Below, piece by piece: positions 6,071 through 14,428 of a stretch of 64,000 nt of DNA. The first letter of the stretch is position 1; each line of letters begins with the position of its first letter. Location of the stretch: the NCBI GenBank assembly GCA_001898035.1, contig MKRX01000006.1:310436-374435 (forward strand), given 5' to 3'. Both the position numbers and the translations under genes were made by a program. The notes below the pieces were generated by a model that had not been told where the DNA came from, did not search any database, and saw only the letters and a list, made by a program, of their open reading frames with translations. Source of the stretch: Armatimonadetes bacterium 55-13. GTDB lineage: Bacteria > Armatimonadota > Fimbriimonadia > Fimbriimonadales > Fimbriimonadaceae.

Positions 6071-8149
6071 ATGACGGCCGCACTAATTCTTGCGCTGAGC
6101 GTGTACGCTACTCCTCAGAACGATATGCCAAAGTCTCCTGTCGCAAAGATCGAATCTCAAACCCTCACCCTTCATGGCGAAAAACTGGTCGACGACTACG
6201 CCTGGCTCCGTAGGAAGGACTCGAAAGAGGTCTTGGACTACCTGAACGCGGAAAACGCCTATGCCGAGGCGGTCATGAAGCCCACGGAGGCTCTCCAAAA
6301 TCAGCTTTACGATGAGATGCTAGGCCGCATCAAGCAAACGGACCTGAGTGTTCCCTATCCCAAAGATGGCTACCTCTACTACTCCCGCACGGAAGAGGGC
6401 AAGCAATACCCCATCATGTGCCGGAAGAAGGGAGAGAAGGGCGCAGAGGAAGTTCTGCTCGATGTCAACCAGTTGGCCGAGGGCGAGAAGTTCATGTCGG
6501 TCGGCAGCTTCGAGATCAGCGACGATGGCCAACTCTTGGCTTACACCACCGACAACACCGGATTCCGCCAATACAGCCTCCACGTCAAGAATCTAGCTAC
6601 CGGATCGCTCCTCCCGGAGACGGCGGAGCGAGTTACTAGCCTGAAGTGGGCTGCCGACAACAAAACCCTTTTCTTTGGCACTGAGGATCCGGTCTCGAAG
6701 CGCTCAAACCTCATCTTTCGCCTCGCCCTGGGCGGGAAGCCCGAGCAGATCTTCGAAGAGAAGGACGAACTCTACCGATGCGGAGTCGGAAAGAGCCTGG
6801 ACAAAGAGCTGCTCTTTATCCAGAGTTCATGCTCCGATAACGATGAGACCTGGTTCTTGGGCGCGAATAACCCCAAGGGCAAATTCAAGCTGATCGAGAA
6901 ACGGCAGGGCAAGCTGCAATACGACGTGGCTCACCACAATGGTCAGTTCTTCATTCGGACCAACAAGAACGCGAAAGACTTTGAGATCATGTCGACCAGC
7001 GTCTCTGAGCCGGGTCAGAAGCACTGGAAGCCCTTTATTCCGGCGATTCCAAAAGGAATGATTAGCGGATTCTCGGCTTTCAAGGATTACCTCGTGTACT
7101 CCAAAAGGGAAAACGGACTCCCTGGCATCGCCATCTACGATTTCGCGACCAAGAAAACCCGAGTCATCGAGACGTCAGAGGCGCTCTTCAGCATCAGCGG
7201 CAGCACCAATGCGGAGTACGACACGAAGCAGTATCGCTACTCCTACGCCTCCCCCCTGACTCCGCAAAGCATTTATGAAATTGACCTCAAATCCTTCGAG
7301 AAGAAACTCTTGAAGCAGACCGAGGTGCTGGGTGAATATGATGCTTCCCTTTATGCGATGGAGAGAACCTACGCCACCGCTCCCGATGGCACCCGTGTTC
7401 CCATCGGTTTGATCTATCGGAAAGACAAGAAAAGCGCTTCCAGAAATCCGCTGGTCCTCTACGGGTACGGCGCCTATGGCATCTCCAGTTCGTTTGGGTT
7501 TAACAGCAACCTCTTCAGCCTCCTGGATCGCGGCGTCGTCTGGGCCACCGGTCAGATTCGTGGCGGTGGTGACATGGGCGAACTCTGGCATGACGAAGGC
7601 AAGATGATGGCCAAGCGTAACACCTTCACCGACTTCGCTGCTTGCGCCGACCATCTGGTTTACGAGGGTTGGACCTCCCGAGATCGGCTTGCCATCTACG
7701 GCGGCTCCGCCGGTGGCCTGCTTGTGGGCGCGACCTTGAACATCCGCCCCGATCTCTGCAAAGCCGCCTATCTTTCAGTGCCTTTTGTGGACGTCATCAA
7801 TACGATGTACGACGAGTCGCTTCCCTTGACCGTCGGCGAGTTCTTGGAGTGGGGCAACCCAAAGAAGGAATCGGAATACCGCTACATCCGAACCTACTCT
7901 CCCTACGAGAACATCAAGTCCACCGCCTATCCCGAAATCCTCGTCAAGACCAGCTATAACGACAGCCAGGTCATGTACTGGGAACCGGCAAAATACGTGG
8001 CGAGGATGCGAGCGCACGGGAAGCCAGCCAGCGTTATCTTTAAGACCAATATGGCGGGCGGCCACGGAGGATCGTCGGGCCGTTTTGATGTTTTGCGCGA
8101 GCGAGCTTTTGACTACGCCTGGTTCCTGGAAAAGCTGGGGGTTAAGTAG
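6071..8149 (+). CDS. ptrB: Oligopeptidase B-like S9A serine peptidase
   Basis: Cleaves short peptides, probably after basic residues. The 692-aa protein has the two-part S9A layout: an N-terminal beta-propeller (about residues 75-420, with the oligopeptidase-B signature GYLYYSRTEEGKQYPI) and a C-terminal alpha/beta-hydrolase domain. The triad is visible: S546 in YGGSAGGLLVG, D631 in YNDSQVMYWEPAKYV and H665 in AGGHGGSSGR. The LPLTVGEFLEWGNP loop is characteristic of oligopeptidase B rather than prolyl oligopeptidase. The first 15 or so residues (MTAALILALSVYATPQ) are hydrophobic and may be a short export signal, unusual for this mostly cytosolic family. Monocistronic. Confidence 0.9.
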   Translation: MTAALILALSVYATPQNDMPKSPVAKIESQTLTLHGEKLVDDYAWLRRKDSKEVLDYLNAENAYAEAVMKPTEALQNQLYDEMLGRIKQTDLSVPYPKDGYLYYSRTEEGKQYPIMCRKKGEKGAEEVLLDVNQLAEGEKFMSVGSFEISDDGQLLAYTTDNTGFRQYSLHVKNLATGSLLPETAERVTSLKWAADNKTLFFGTEDPVSKRSNLIFRLALGGKPEQIFEEKDELYRCGVGKSLDKELLFIQSSCSDNDETWFLGANNPKGKFKLIEKRQGKLQYDVAHHNGQFFIRTNKNAKDFEIMSTSVSEPGQKHWKPFIPAIPKGMISGFSAFKDYLVYSKRENGLPGIAIYDFATKKTRVIETSEALFSISGSTNAEYDTKQYRYSYASPLTPQSIYEIDLKSFEKKLLKQTEVLGEYDASLYAMERTYATAPDGTRVPIGLIYRKDKKSASRNPLVLYGYGAYGISSSFGFNSNLFSLLDRGVVWATGQIRGGGDMGELWHDEGKMMAKRNTFTDFAACADHLVYEGWTSRDRLAIYGGSAGGLLVGATLNIRPDLCKAAYLSVPFVDVINTMYDESLPLTVGEFLEWGNPKKESEYRYIRTYSPYENIKSTAYPEILVKTSYNDSQVMYWEPAKYVARMRAHGKPASVIFKTNMAGGHGGSSGRFDVLRERAFDYAWFLEKLGVK

Positions 8150-8279
8150 TCCGCCGTAACATAGTCTGAGATAATCCCGACCGGGTCCCGCAACCTCGAA
8201 GGCGGGTACCTGGTACACCTTATGTAAACTGTTTGCGCTTGGCGAAGCCGCCAGGCGATGTTTGAGAGCGCCGTAATCG

Positions 8280-9602
8280 ATGGTCACCAACCCTGCCCCG
8301 GCTGAAATTCCCGATAAGAACCAGTCTCCCATTCGGAGACCGGCGGTGTTTCGGCTCTTGATCATCGCGCTCATGGCGGAGATTGCTTACGGAGTGATGA
8401 ACCTCTCCACCATGCCGGTGTACCTGTCCGGGAATCCGAATATCGGTCCCCACTGGTTACCCAACGGCCGTGGCTTTGGCGAATCGGTCATCGGCATCGT
8501 TCTCGTGGCGTTCCTGTTGAGCGAAGCGGTCTTTAAAGGCCCGATGGGCCACCTGGCCGACAGAATTGGTCCGAGGCGGCTCATGATCATGGGCCCGTCC
8601 CTCTCCATTGGCACCTCGATCCTCAGTCTGTTCGTGCCCCACGGGGGCGGAGCCTTTGAGGTTCTCTGCTTCATTCTGCTTCGAGCGATCGACGGTCTAG
8701 GCGCGGCCATGCTCTGGCCCGCCGCATTTTCCGCGATGGGCGATGCGGTAGAGGACGACCAGCGGCAACAAGCGATGTCGCTGCTGAACCTATGCTACAT
8801 GCTGGGAATCGCCCTTGCCCTTCCGATCGGGGGCATTGCGAATGACCTGGCGGGGGTGAAGTGGGCGGGATTAGTGCTGGCGGCGGTCCTCTTTGTGGGA
8901 GTCACCCTGGGATCTTGGCGTTTGGTGCCGGATACTCATCCCCCGGCTACCGAAGGAGATCCTCACGGCGAATTCAAAATCAGCGAATTCATCGAATCCT
9001 GTCGGCAGATCCCTGCCTATCTTGCGATCGCGATCGTGACCTTCACCGGCATCGGCTTCCCGATGGCCATCTTTAAGCTCTTCCCCATCGATCAGTTTGG
9101 AATGAGCGAAACGACGATCGGTTGGCTCATCTTCCCTGGCGCGATTGCGATGGGCGTGGCAAGCGTGCCAATGTCGAAGTACGGCGAAAAGATCGGACGC
9201 TCCAAGGCGGTTCACCTGGGCATGGGGTTCTGTTCCTTGGGGTTGGGGCTCATCGCCATTGGCGCGTTTGTGCCGTTCCTCCGCCATGCCTGGCTCCTCG
9301 CTCTCGGCGGACTACCGGTTGGGATCGGGTTCCTTCTGTCGATTCCGGCATGGATGGCCAGCGTGAGCGACATCGATCCTAAGAAGCGAGGTGCGAACCT
9401 GGGGGCAGTGATGACCGCTCAGGGACTCGGCGCCATTATTGGCGCTCCGATTGGATCAACCCTTTACGAGAAGCTCCAACCGGTCGGCAAAGCCATCGGC
9501 TTAGGAGCGGATTTCGGGCGGTATTCCCCCTTTGTAGGCTGCTTCGCTTGCGTCACCCTCGGGTGGCTCCTCTCTTTAAGAATCCTGCGCGACCCGCATT
9601 AA
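8280..9602 (+). CDS. MFS transporter
   Basis: Major facilitator superfamily permease of 440 aa with about 12 hydrophobic segments. The cytoplasmic loop 2-3 motif appears as GHLADRIGPRRLMIMG (about residues 90-105), a standard MFS motif A, and a second related loop, KYGEKIGRSKAVHLGM, follows helix 8. The substrate cannot be read from the sequence. The 130-nt region upstream has no gene; it contains small GC-rich inverted repeats (for example CCCGC/GCGGG at about 8189-8208). The following gene is gap, with its own upstream inverted repeat, so this is probably a single-gene unit. Confidence 0.85.
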   Translation: MVTNPAPAEIPDKNQSPIRRPAVFRLLIIALMAEIAYGVMNLSTMPVYLSGNPNIGPHWLPNGRGFGESVIGIVLVAFLLSEAVFKGPMGHLADRIGPRRLMIMGPSLSIGTSILSLFVPHGGGAFEVLCFILLRAIDGLGAAMLWPAAFSAMGDAVEDDQRQQAMSLLNLCYMLGIALALPIGGIANDLAGVKWAGLVLAAVLFVGVTLGSWRLVPDTHPPATEGDPHGEFKISEFIESCRQIPAYLAIAIVTFTGIGFPMAIFKLFPIDQFGMSETTIGWLIFPGAIAMGVASVPMSKYGEKIGRSKAVHLGMGFCSLGLGLIAIGAFVPFLRHAWLLALGGLPVGIGFLLSIPAWMASVSDIDPKKRGANLGAVMTAQGLGAIIGAPIGSTLYEKLQPVGKAIGLGADFGRYSPFVGCFACVTLGWLLSLRILRDPH

Positions 9603-9613
9603 GCGACGGTTTG

Positions 9614-9644
9614 TACCTACCAGCTACCGGGATAAAGGTAGGTA
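9614..9644 (+). promoter_or_regulatory. Inverted repeat upstream of gap (candidate operator)
   Basis: TACCTACC (9614-9621) is repeated exactly in inverse orientation as GGTAGGTA (9637-9644), 15 nt apart, 51 nt before the gap ATG. No T-tract follows, so it is a better candidate for a protein-binding site than for a terminator of the preceding MFS gene. Confidence 0.4.
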
Positions 9645-9694
9645 TTCTAACCTTATTGCTGGGCGACGCTGCCCGGTCCAGGAACCAAAAGCTT

Positions 9695-10705
9695 ATGGCT
9701 ACTCGAATTGGCATTAACGGATTCGGGCGCATCGGTCGCCTTTCATTGCGCACCATCCTTGCTCGACACCCGGGCGAACTAGAAGTCGTTGCGATCAATG
9801 ACTTGACCGACACCAACACCAACGCCCACCTTTTTAAGCACGACTCCACTTACGGAGACTTTGCCGGAACCGTGTCTTCCGACGAGGGCATCATTCACGT
9901 CAACGGGAAGGACATCAAGGTCTTCGCCGAGAAGGATCCAGGCAATATTCCCTGGGATGCTCAGGGCGTTGACGTTGTTCTGGAGTGCACCGGCTTCTTC
10001 ACCGATGCGACCAAGGCGGTTGCCCACAAGAACCACGGCGTCAAGAAAGTCATCATCTCCGCACCGGCGAAGAATGAGGACGTCACCATCGTTCTCGGCG
10101 TGAACGACGAAATGTACGATCCCGCCAAGCATCACGTGATCTCGAACGCGAGCTGCACCACTAATGGTTTGGCTCCGGTCGCAAAGGTCCTCCACGACCG
10201 TTTTGGGATCGAGAAGGGTCTTCTCACCACCGTTCACGCCTTCACCAATTCCCAGAAGACGCAGGACACGGCGGCCAAAGACCTTCGCGATGCCCGCGCG
10301 GCTTCTCAGAACGTAGTTCCTTCCTCCACCGGCGCCGCCAAGGCGGTTGGTCTGGTTATTCCGGAGTTGAAGGGCAAGTTCACCGGCATGGCATTCCGCG
10401 TCCCGGTTCCCACCGTTTCGGTGGTGGACTTCACTGCGCTCCTGAACAAGGAAGCGACGCCGGAAGAAATCAACGCCGCGATGAAGGAATATGCCGAGGG
10501 CGCCATGAAGGGCATCCTTGCCTACACTGAAGAGCCGCTGGTTAGCACGGATCTTCGCGGAAACGAGCACAGCTCCATCTTCTCCGCCATCGACACCGTT
10601 GGACTTGGCAATCTCGTCAAGGTCGTCAGCTGGTACGACAACGAGTGGGGTTACAGCTGCCGAATCGCCGACATCTGTAAGTTCGTCGCCGACAAGGGTC
10701 TCTAA
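9695..10705 (+). CDS. gap: Type I glyceraldehyde-3-phosphate dehydrogenase
   Basis: Glycolytic oxidation and phosphorylation of glyceraldehyde-3-phosphate. At 336 aa it starts MATRIGINGFGRIGRLSLRT (NAD-binding Rossmann motif). C154 in SNASCTTNGLAPV is the catalytic cysteine, and H181-region TTVHAFTNSQK supplies the general base. D36 in AINDL favours NAD over NADP. The frame is open back to 9548, but the ATG at 9695 gives the normal family N-terminus. The gene ends before a long bidirectional terminator and is probably monocistronic. Confidence 0.97.
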   Translation: MATRIGINGFGRIGRLSLRTILARHPGELEVVAINDLTDTNTNAHLFKHDSTYGDFAGTVSSDEGIIHVNGKDIKVFAEKDPGNIPWDAQGVDVVLECTGFFTDATKAVAHKNHGVKKVIISAPAKNEDVTIVLGVNDEMYDPAKHHVISNASCTTNGLAPVAKVLHDRFGIEKGLLTTVHAFTNSQKTQDTAAKDLRDARAASQNVVPSSTGAAKAVGLVIPELKGKFTGMAFRVPVPTVSVVDFTALLNKEATPEEINAAMKEYAEGAMKGILAYTEEPLVSTDLRGNEHSSIFSAIDTVGLGNLVKVVSWYDNEWGYSCRIADICKFVADKGL

Positions 10706-10721
10706 AGGCTCAACTTCATCA

Positions 10722-10766
10722 AAAACAATAGCGGGCGGAGAAAGTCTCTCCGCCCGCTATTGTTTT
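10722..10766. terminator. Bidirectional terminator between gap and the DUF1579-like gene
   Basis: A perfect 20-bp stem: the 5' arm (10722-10741) begins AAAACAATAGCGGG and is exactly complementary to the 3' arm (10747-10766), ending CGCTATTGTTTT; the loop is AAGTC. A/T-rich ends on both arms make it usable from both convergent genes. Confidence 0.92.
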
Positions 10767-10773
10767 CGTTTCG

Positions 10774-11268
10774 TTACTTGACTCGCTTTAAGTCAAAGTG
10801 AGCCACATAGCCAGCCTTGCCGTTTTGGAAGCTGGTCCAATCGCTCACCACGTGGTCAGCCGCTTTGAAGCTCAACTTCATGGAGTGCATGTGCATATCT
10901 GTGGGCTTCATGTTGGAGCCCTTGGTGAAATCGAAACTCAGCGTGTTGGCATCGCTTGACTTCAGCTTCATCGAGGGTTGGTTACCCGCCGCACAGTAGT
11001 GGGTCAAGACGAGTTGATCGCCGTCAAGGTGATACACCGTCACCATCTCATGCCCCGTCCCGGGGAATTGAGTCTCGATCAAAGCGCTCCCAGCGCCGGT
11101 GACTTTATAGACCACCTTCACATCCATGTCGCCGCTGGCTTTGCCTTCCCACGTTCCCTCAAGAGTCTTGAGTCGCTCGAAGGCTTGCTTCGCCGTCAAT
11201 GCTGGTCCCGCCCAAGCCATGAGGCTTGCGACCACGAGCAATAGAATCAAAGTAAGTTTCTTCATCAT
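10774..11268 (-). CDS. Secreted DUF1579-like protein
   Basis: A 164-aa protein with a clear Sec signal peptide (MMKKLTLILLLVVASLMAWA, cleavage expected after AWA). The mature part opens with a helix (AKQAFERLKTLEGTWEGKA) and then alternating beta strands (LIETQFPGTGHEMVTVYHLDG, LVLTHYCAAGNQPSMKL), which is the pattern of small lipocalin/FABP-like barrels annotated as DUF1579 or heme-binding-like. I do not see residues that identify a ligand. It is the only gene between the gap terminator and the SRPBCC gene and has its own short upstream gap. Confidence 0.65.
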   Translation of the reverse strand: MMKKLTLILLLVVASLMAWAGPALTAKQAFERLKTLEGTWEGKASGDMDVKVVYKVTGAGSALIETQFPGTGHEMVTVYHLDGDQLVLTHYCAAGNQPSMKLKSSDANTLSFDFTKGSNMKPTDMHMHSMKLSFKAADHVVSDWTSFQNGKAGYVAHFDLKRVK

Positions 11269-11304
11269 TTCACCTCGAAGAGGCCGTCTTCAATATAGGC
11301 CAAT

Positions 11305-12165
11305 TTAGGCCGTTTTCTCCGCCAAATCTCTTCCCTCAACCACGGCCTTGATCGCGCCGAGGAAGGCGCCCCAACCTTGGTTGTAGCCTCTCGTTTGATC
11401 CGGCTGAGTAAATCCGCTGTGGGTCAACTTCAGGGTCGTAGTCCCCCCGTCTCCCTCAAGTGTCCATTCCACGGTGGTATTCGGTTCGTCCTCAAAGTGC
11501 CAGTCCGTCACCAAACACTCTCCTTCCTTCAGACCCAGGATCTTTTCCGGTCCGAGTCCCCATCCATAGGAATAGTCTCCGCCCTCTTGGAGATCGACCT
11601 TCGCCCCTTCAGAAATCCAGATGTCCATCTTTTCTGGGTCGGTAAGGGCTGCCCAGACGTCTTCCTTGGGGGCTTGAATCGTGACCGAGCACGTGACGGT
11701 CGTAGTCAGGTTCGTGAGATCGAACTGAACCAACGCTTCACCGTTCTCCAGGTAGTGACGCAGGTTATAGAGCGCCACTTTCAGGCCATCGTGGGACATT
11801 GCAAGCGTGATGTAGTCGGTGTTGCCGGGAATCACGTGCTTCGCCAAGACACTCGATCCACCGTCCGCCGGTTGGACTTCATAGCTGAGAACGCTATCAA
11901 ACCCCTCATAGGGCCACTGGACTTCTAGTGACTTCGGCGGTTCGAGCGCAGACAGAGTTTGTCGGGCGGACTCAGCGGTCCCCGTGCCCAAGATCGTCCG
12001 GCCCCAGAATCGGAACGGACCACCGACTTTAAGGTCGGTTTCGATTCCGTCGCAGAACCAAGTCTTAAGTTGATCGGGAGTGGTGAGAGCCTCGAAGAGG
12101 CGTTCCGGACTGGCCTTGATCGTCAAGGTCCGGGTAGCGGTGGTTAGGTCCATGGTTTCGGTCAT
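11305..12165 (-). CDS. Tandem SRPBCC (AHSA1-type) domain protein
   Basis: A 286-aa protein built of two START-like domains, about residues 8-140 and 150-282. Each begins with the same pattern, SPERLFEALTTPDQLKTWFC in domain 1 and APKEDVWAALTDPEKMDIWI in domain 2, and ends with a long helix before which comes the GW(G)xFL-type segment. Such proteins bind hydrophobic ligands or assist folding; the ligand here is unknown. The start codon overlaps the stop of the upstream ArsR-type regulator by 4 nt (ATGA), the common ArsR-SRPBCC pair in bacteria, so they form one operon. Confidence 0.85.
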   Translation of the reverse strand: MTETMDLTTATRTLTIKASPERLFEALTTPDQLKTWFCDGIETDLKVGGPFRFWGRTILGTGTAESARQTLSALEPPKSLEVQWPYEGFDSVLSYEVQPADGGSSVLAKHVIPGNTDYITLAMSHDGLKVALYNLRHYLENGEALVQFDLTNLTTTVTCSVTIQAPKEDVWAALTDPEKMDIWISEGAKVDLQEGGDYSYGWGLGPEKILGLKEGECLVTDWHFEDEPNTTVEWTLEGDGGTTTLKLTHSGFTQPDQTRGYNQGWGAFLGAIKAVVEGRDLAEKTA

Positions 12166-12740
12166 GATCTCCTCTCAATTTCCGGGTGGACGGCCCAAAC
12201 CATTCGGTAGGGACGGCTCGATCCGGATTCGGTGTGATATTTGGAGGCAATCGCCGCGGCCGCCCGCGCAAGCTCTTCAGCAAATCTTGCGCGTGATGCG
12301 TCGTCGGCAAATCGGATAGAAGTTTCGACCGCGAGGGTCGGTACGTGCTCGGAGTTCGCCCGTAGTTCAGCGAGATCGTCGATCAGGCGAGAACCCAGAG
12401 CCACGACGTAGTCCGAAGAACTTCGGTCTCTCATCGCCTCTATGTCCGGCTTCAGTCCGCGAATGGTTTCTGGAGAGATGACGAAGGAGTCTGCGACCGA
12501 CCGATAGATTCGCTCGATGCAGTTGCCCCGCTTTCGTTCCTCGACAAATTCCACGAACCCGGCCTTCTCCAATTCGCGGAGATGGTAGTTGACCTGCTGC
12601 CGGGGAATGCCAAGAGACGGAGACAAAGAGCTTGCCGAACCGGGCTCGGCGAGATTCTCCAGGATTTGGATGCGGATGGGTTGGAGAAGCGCATGAGCTG
12701 CCTCCCCGTCCCGAATGATCTGCACCACATTTGAAGCCAT
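12162..12740 (-). CDS. ArsR-type winged-helix transcriptional regulator
   Basis: A 192-aa protein. The N-terminal half is a winged helix: LLQPIRIQILENLAEPGS, then the recognition region LGIPRQQVNYHLRELEKAGF and the wing EERKRGNCIERIYR. The C-terminal half (about 85-190) is helical and might bind a ligand or mediate dimerisation. No CxC metal site typical of true metal-sensing ArsR proteins is present. It is transcribed with the SRPBCC gene and divergent from the M28 peptidase gene; the shared 105-nt region is the natural place for an operator. Confidence 0.88.
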   Translation of the reverse strand: MASNVVQIIRDGEAAHALLQPIRIQILENLAEPGSASSLSPSLGIPRQQVNYHLRELEKAGFVEFVEERKRGNCIERIYRSVADSFVISPETIRGLKPDIEAMRDRSSSDYVVALGSRLIDDLAELRANSEHVPTLAVETSIRFADDASRARFAEELARAAAAIASKYHTESGSSRPYRMVWAVHPEIERRS

Positions 12741-12746
12741 GGTCGA

Positions 12747-12775
12747 ATCTTACAACCGAAAAGTTAGTTTGTCAA
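12747..12775 (-). promoter_or_regulatory. Sigma70 promoter of the ArsR-SRPBCC operon, leaderless
   Basis: On the minus strand TTGACA (12775-12770) and TAAGAT (12752-12747) are separated by exactly 17 nt. The -10 box ends 6 nt before the ATG at 12740, with no Shine-Dalgarno sequence in between. Transcription should start at the start codon itself. This is the best-formed leaderless promoter in the window. Confidence 0.85.
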
Positions 12776-12845
12776 GACATATATATTATTCGGCTGAATT
12801 TTCTTAAAGGAAACAGGTTAAGGAAAGGAGAACGTAATCTCTAAC

Positions 12846-14375
12846 ATGCCATCATCCGCCCTATTTCGCAGCGCCCTCTTGCCTGCGCTTGTGAGTCTTC
12901 CATTCGCCGTTCATGCCCAGTTCGCGGGAGCGAAGGCGGTTCCTAACGATTTGAAGGTTGGGTTCAATGCAATCTCAATCGACGATGCCAAGAAGTGGCT
13001 AGGTTTTCTGGCCGGTCCGGAATGCGAAGGAAGAGGAACCGGGCAACCCGGCTTCCAGAAGGCAGCGGACTTCGTCGCAGGAAAGTTTAAGGAATTCGGC
13101 TTGAAGCCCATCGGCGACAAAGGCACCTACTTTCAGAATGTGCCTTTCTATCGATTCCGCGTCGATCCAAAGGAGTCATTTCTTGCCGTTGGTGCAGGTG
13201 GCAGCAAGATAATGTCGAGTGGAAAGTTCGACGTAAGCACGGGGGGAGGCGATGTCGATGTGATGGCCCCCGTGGTATTTGTCCGAGCGAAGGGCAAAGG
13301 GGCAATTCCTGAGGGAGTAGATCTGAAGGGCAAGATTGCAGTGATCTTTTACGAGGGCGGCAGGATGTCGAACGAACTTCGACGTTCCATGTTTCGCTCG
13401 GGCGCTTCGGCGACTCTGACGGTGGAAGGCAAAGTGCCGGAGGCGAGTTGGTCGGTTCGGCGTGGCAAGCTGGAGGATTTCAAGCCCAGTGAACGCACTC
13501 CTACCGGAACGATTTCTACAGAGGCGGCCAAGTCTCTGATGAAGAGTCTGGAAGTCGAGGAAGACTTCGCGACGAAAGAATTAGCGGAAGACGGCTCTAC
13601 GTCTGCGAACGGAACGAAGGATGTTCGATTAGTCGCCAAAACCATCAAGGAAGATGTGGGTGTTCCGAACGTTGTAGGGTTACTAGAGGGCTCTGATCCC
13701 AAGATGAAGGACGAGGTCGTTGCCATCGGTGCTCACTTGGATCACCTGGGCAAGCAGGGCGACACGATTTGGTATGGCGCGGACGACGATGGCTCCGGCT
13801 CAACGGCGCTCCTTTGTGTTGCCAAAGCATTTTCTCTGAACCCCGTTCGGCCAAAGCGAAGCGTTCTTTTCATGGCCTTTTGCGGGGAAGAGATGGGACT
13901 TCTAGGGTCGGCTTACTATGCCGCGAACCCGATTATTCCTCTCGACAAAACCCAGTGCCTCATGCAGATGGATATGGTCGGCCGCGACTCTTTCGATGCT
14001 CAAAATGGCGACCAGAACCGGATTGACAAAGTTGATGAGAACAAGGATACGATGCGACTCGTCGGATCCAAGCGAATCTCCCAAGAGTACGACGACATCA
14101 TTCAGGATGAGAACAAGTACATCGGGTTCAAGTTCAAATACGATGCGGAGGATGTGTACACCCGTAGCGACCACTATAACTTCGCGCGGAATGGCGTACC
14201 TATCGCCTTCCAATTCTGCGGATTCACCCCCGACTACCACCAACCAACGGATACCGTGGACAAGATCAACTTCTTGAAGTTGACCAATGCTGCCAAGCTC
14301 TGCTACCTGACCCTCAACCGGGTTGGCAACATGGACGGCAAGCTGAAGCGGGATGGTTCCGACGAAAAGCACTAG
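12846..14375 (+). CDS. Secreted M28 family zinc aminopeptidase
   Basis: A 509-aa exported metallopeptidase. The signal peptide is about residues 1-24 (ALLPALVSLPFAVHAQFAGA). A PA-like insert domain (about 100-230) precedes the catalytic half. Metal-site motifs follow in the usual order: VVAIGAHLDHLG (His, Asp), ADDDGSGST (bridging Asp), FMAFCGEEMGLLGS (Glu-Glu), QMDMVGRDS (Asp) and DHYNFARNGVPIAF (last His). It would release N-terminal residues from extracellular or periplasmic peptides. It stands divergent from the ArsR-type operon and ends at a shared terminator. Confidence 0.9.
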   Translation: MPSSALFRSALLPALVSLPFAVHAQFAGAKAVPNDLKVGFNAISIDDAKKWLGFLAGPECEGRGTGQPGFQKAADFVAGKFKEFGLKPIGDKGTYFQNVPFYRFRVDPKESFLAVGAGGSKIMSSGKFDVSTGGGDVDVMAPVVFVRAKGKGAIPEGVDLKGKIAVIFYEGGRMSNELRRSMFRSGASATLTVEGKVPEASWSVRRGKLEDFKPSERTPTGTISTEAAKSLMKSLEVEEDFATKELAEDGSTSANGTKDVRLVAKTIKEDVGVPNVVGLLEGSDPKMKDEVVAIGAHLDHLGKQGDTIWYGADDDGSGSTALLCVAKAFSLNPVRPKRSVLFMAFCGEEMGLLGSAYYAANPIIPLDKTQCLMQMDMVGRDSFDAQNGDQNRIDKVDENKDTMRLVGSKRISQEYDDIIQDENKYIGFKFKYDAEDVYTRSDHYNFARNGVPIAFQFCGFTPDYHQPTDTVDKINFLKLTNAAKLCYLTLNRVGNMDGKLKRDGSDEKH

Positions 14376-14385
14376 GCTCAAACAG

Positions 14386-14426
14386 AAGAGGGGCGGAACC
14401 AAAGGTTCCGCCCCTCTTTCTTTTTT
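14386..14426. terminator. Terminator between the M28 peptidase and DUF3352 genes
   Basis: AAGAGGGGCGGAACC (14386-14400) pairs perfectly with GGTTCCGCCCCTCTT (14404-14418) around an AAA loop, followed by TCTTTTTT. It serves the plus-strand gene and also lies just beyond the stop of the convergent minus-strand gene. Confidence 0.92.
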
Positions 14427-14428
14427 GA

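Noticed and set aside
8150-8279. Possible small RNA (SRP-like) upstream of the MFS gene
   Set aside because: Only short GC-rich inverted repeats are seen; the SRP apical loop and its conserved tetraloop are missing.
9779-10570. Long minus-strand ORF antisense to gap (263 aa)
   Set aside because: It is a mirror of the strongly conserved gap codons in a GC-rich gene and its translation matches no family.
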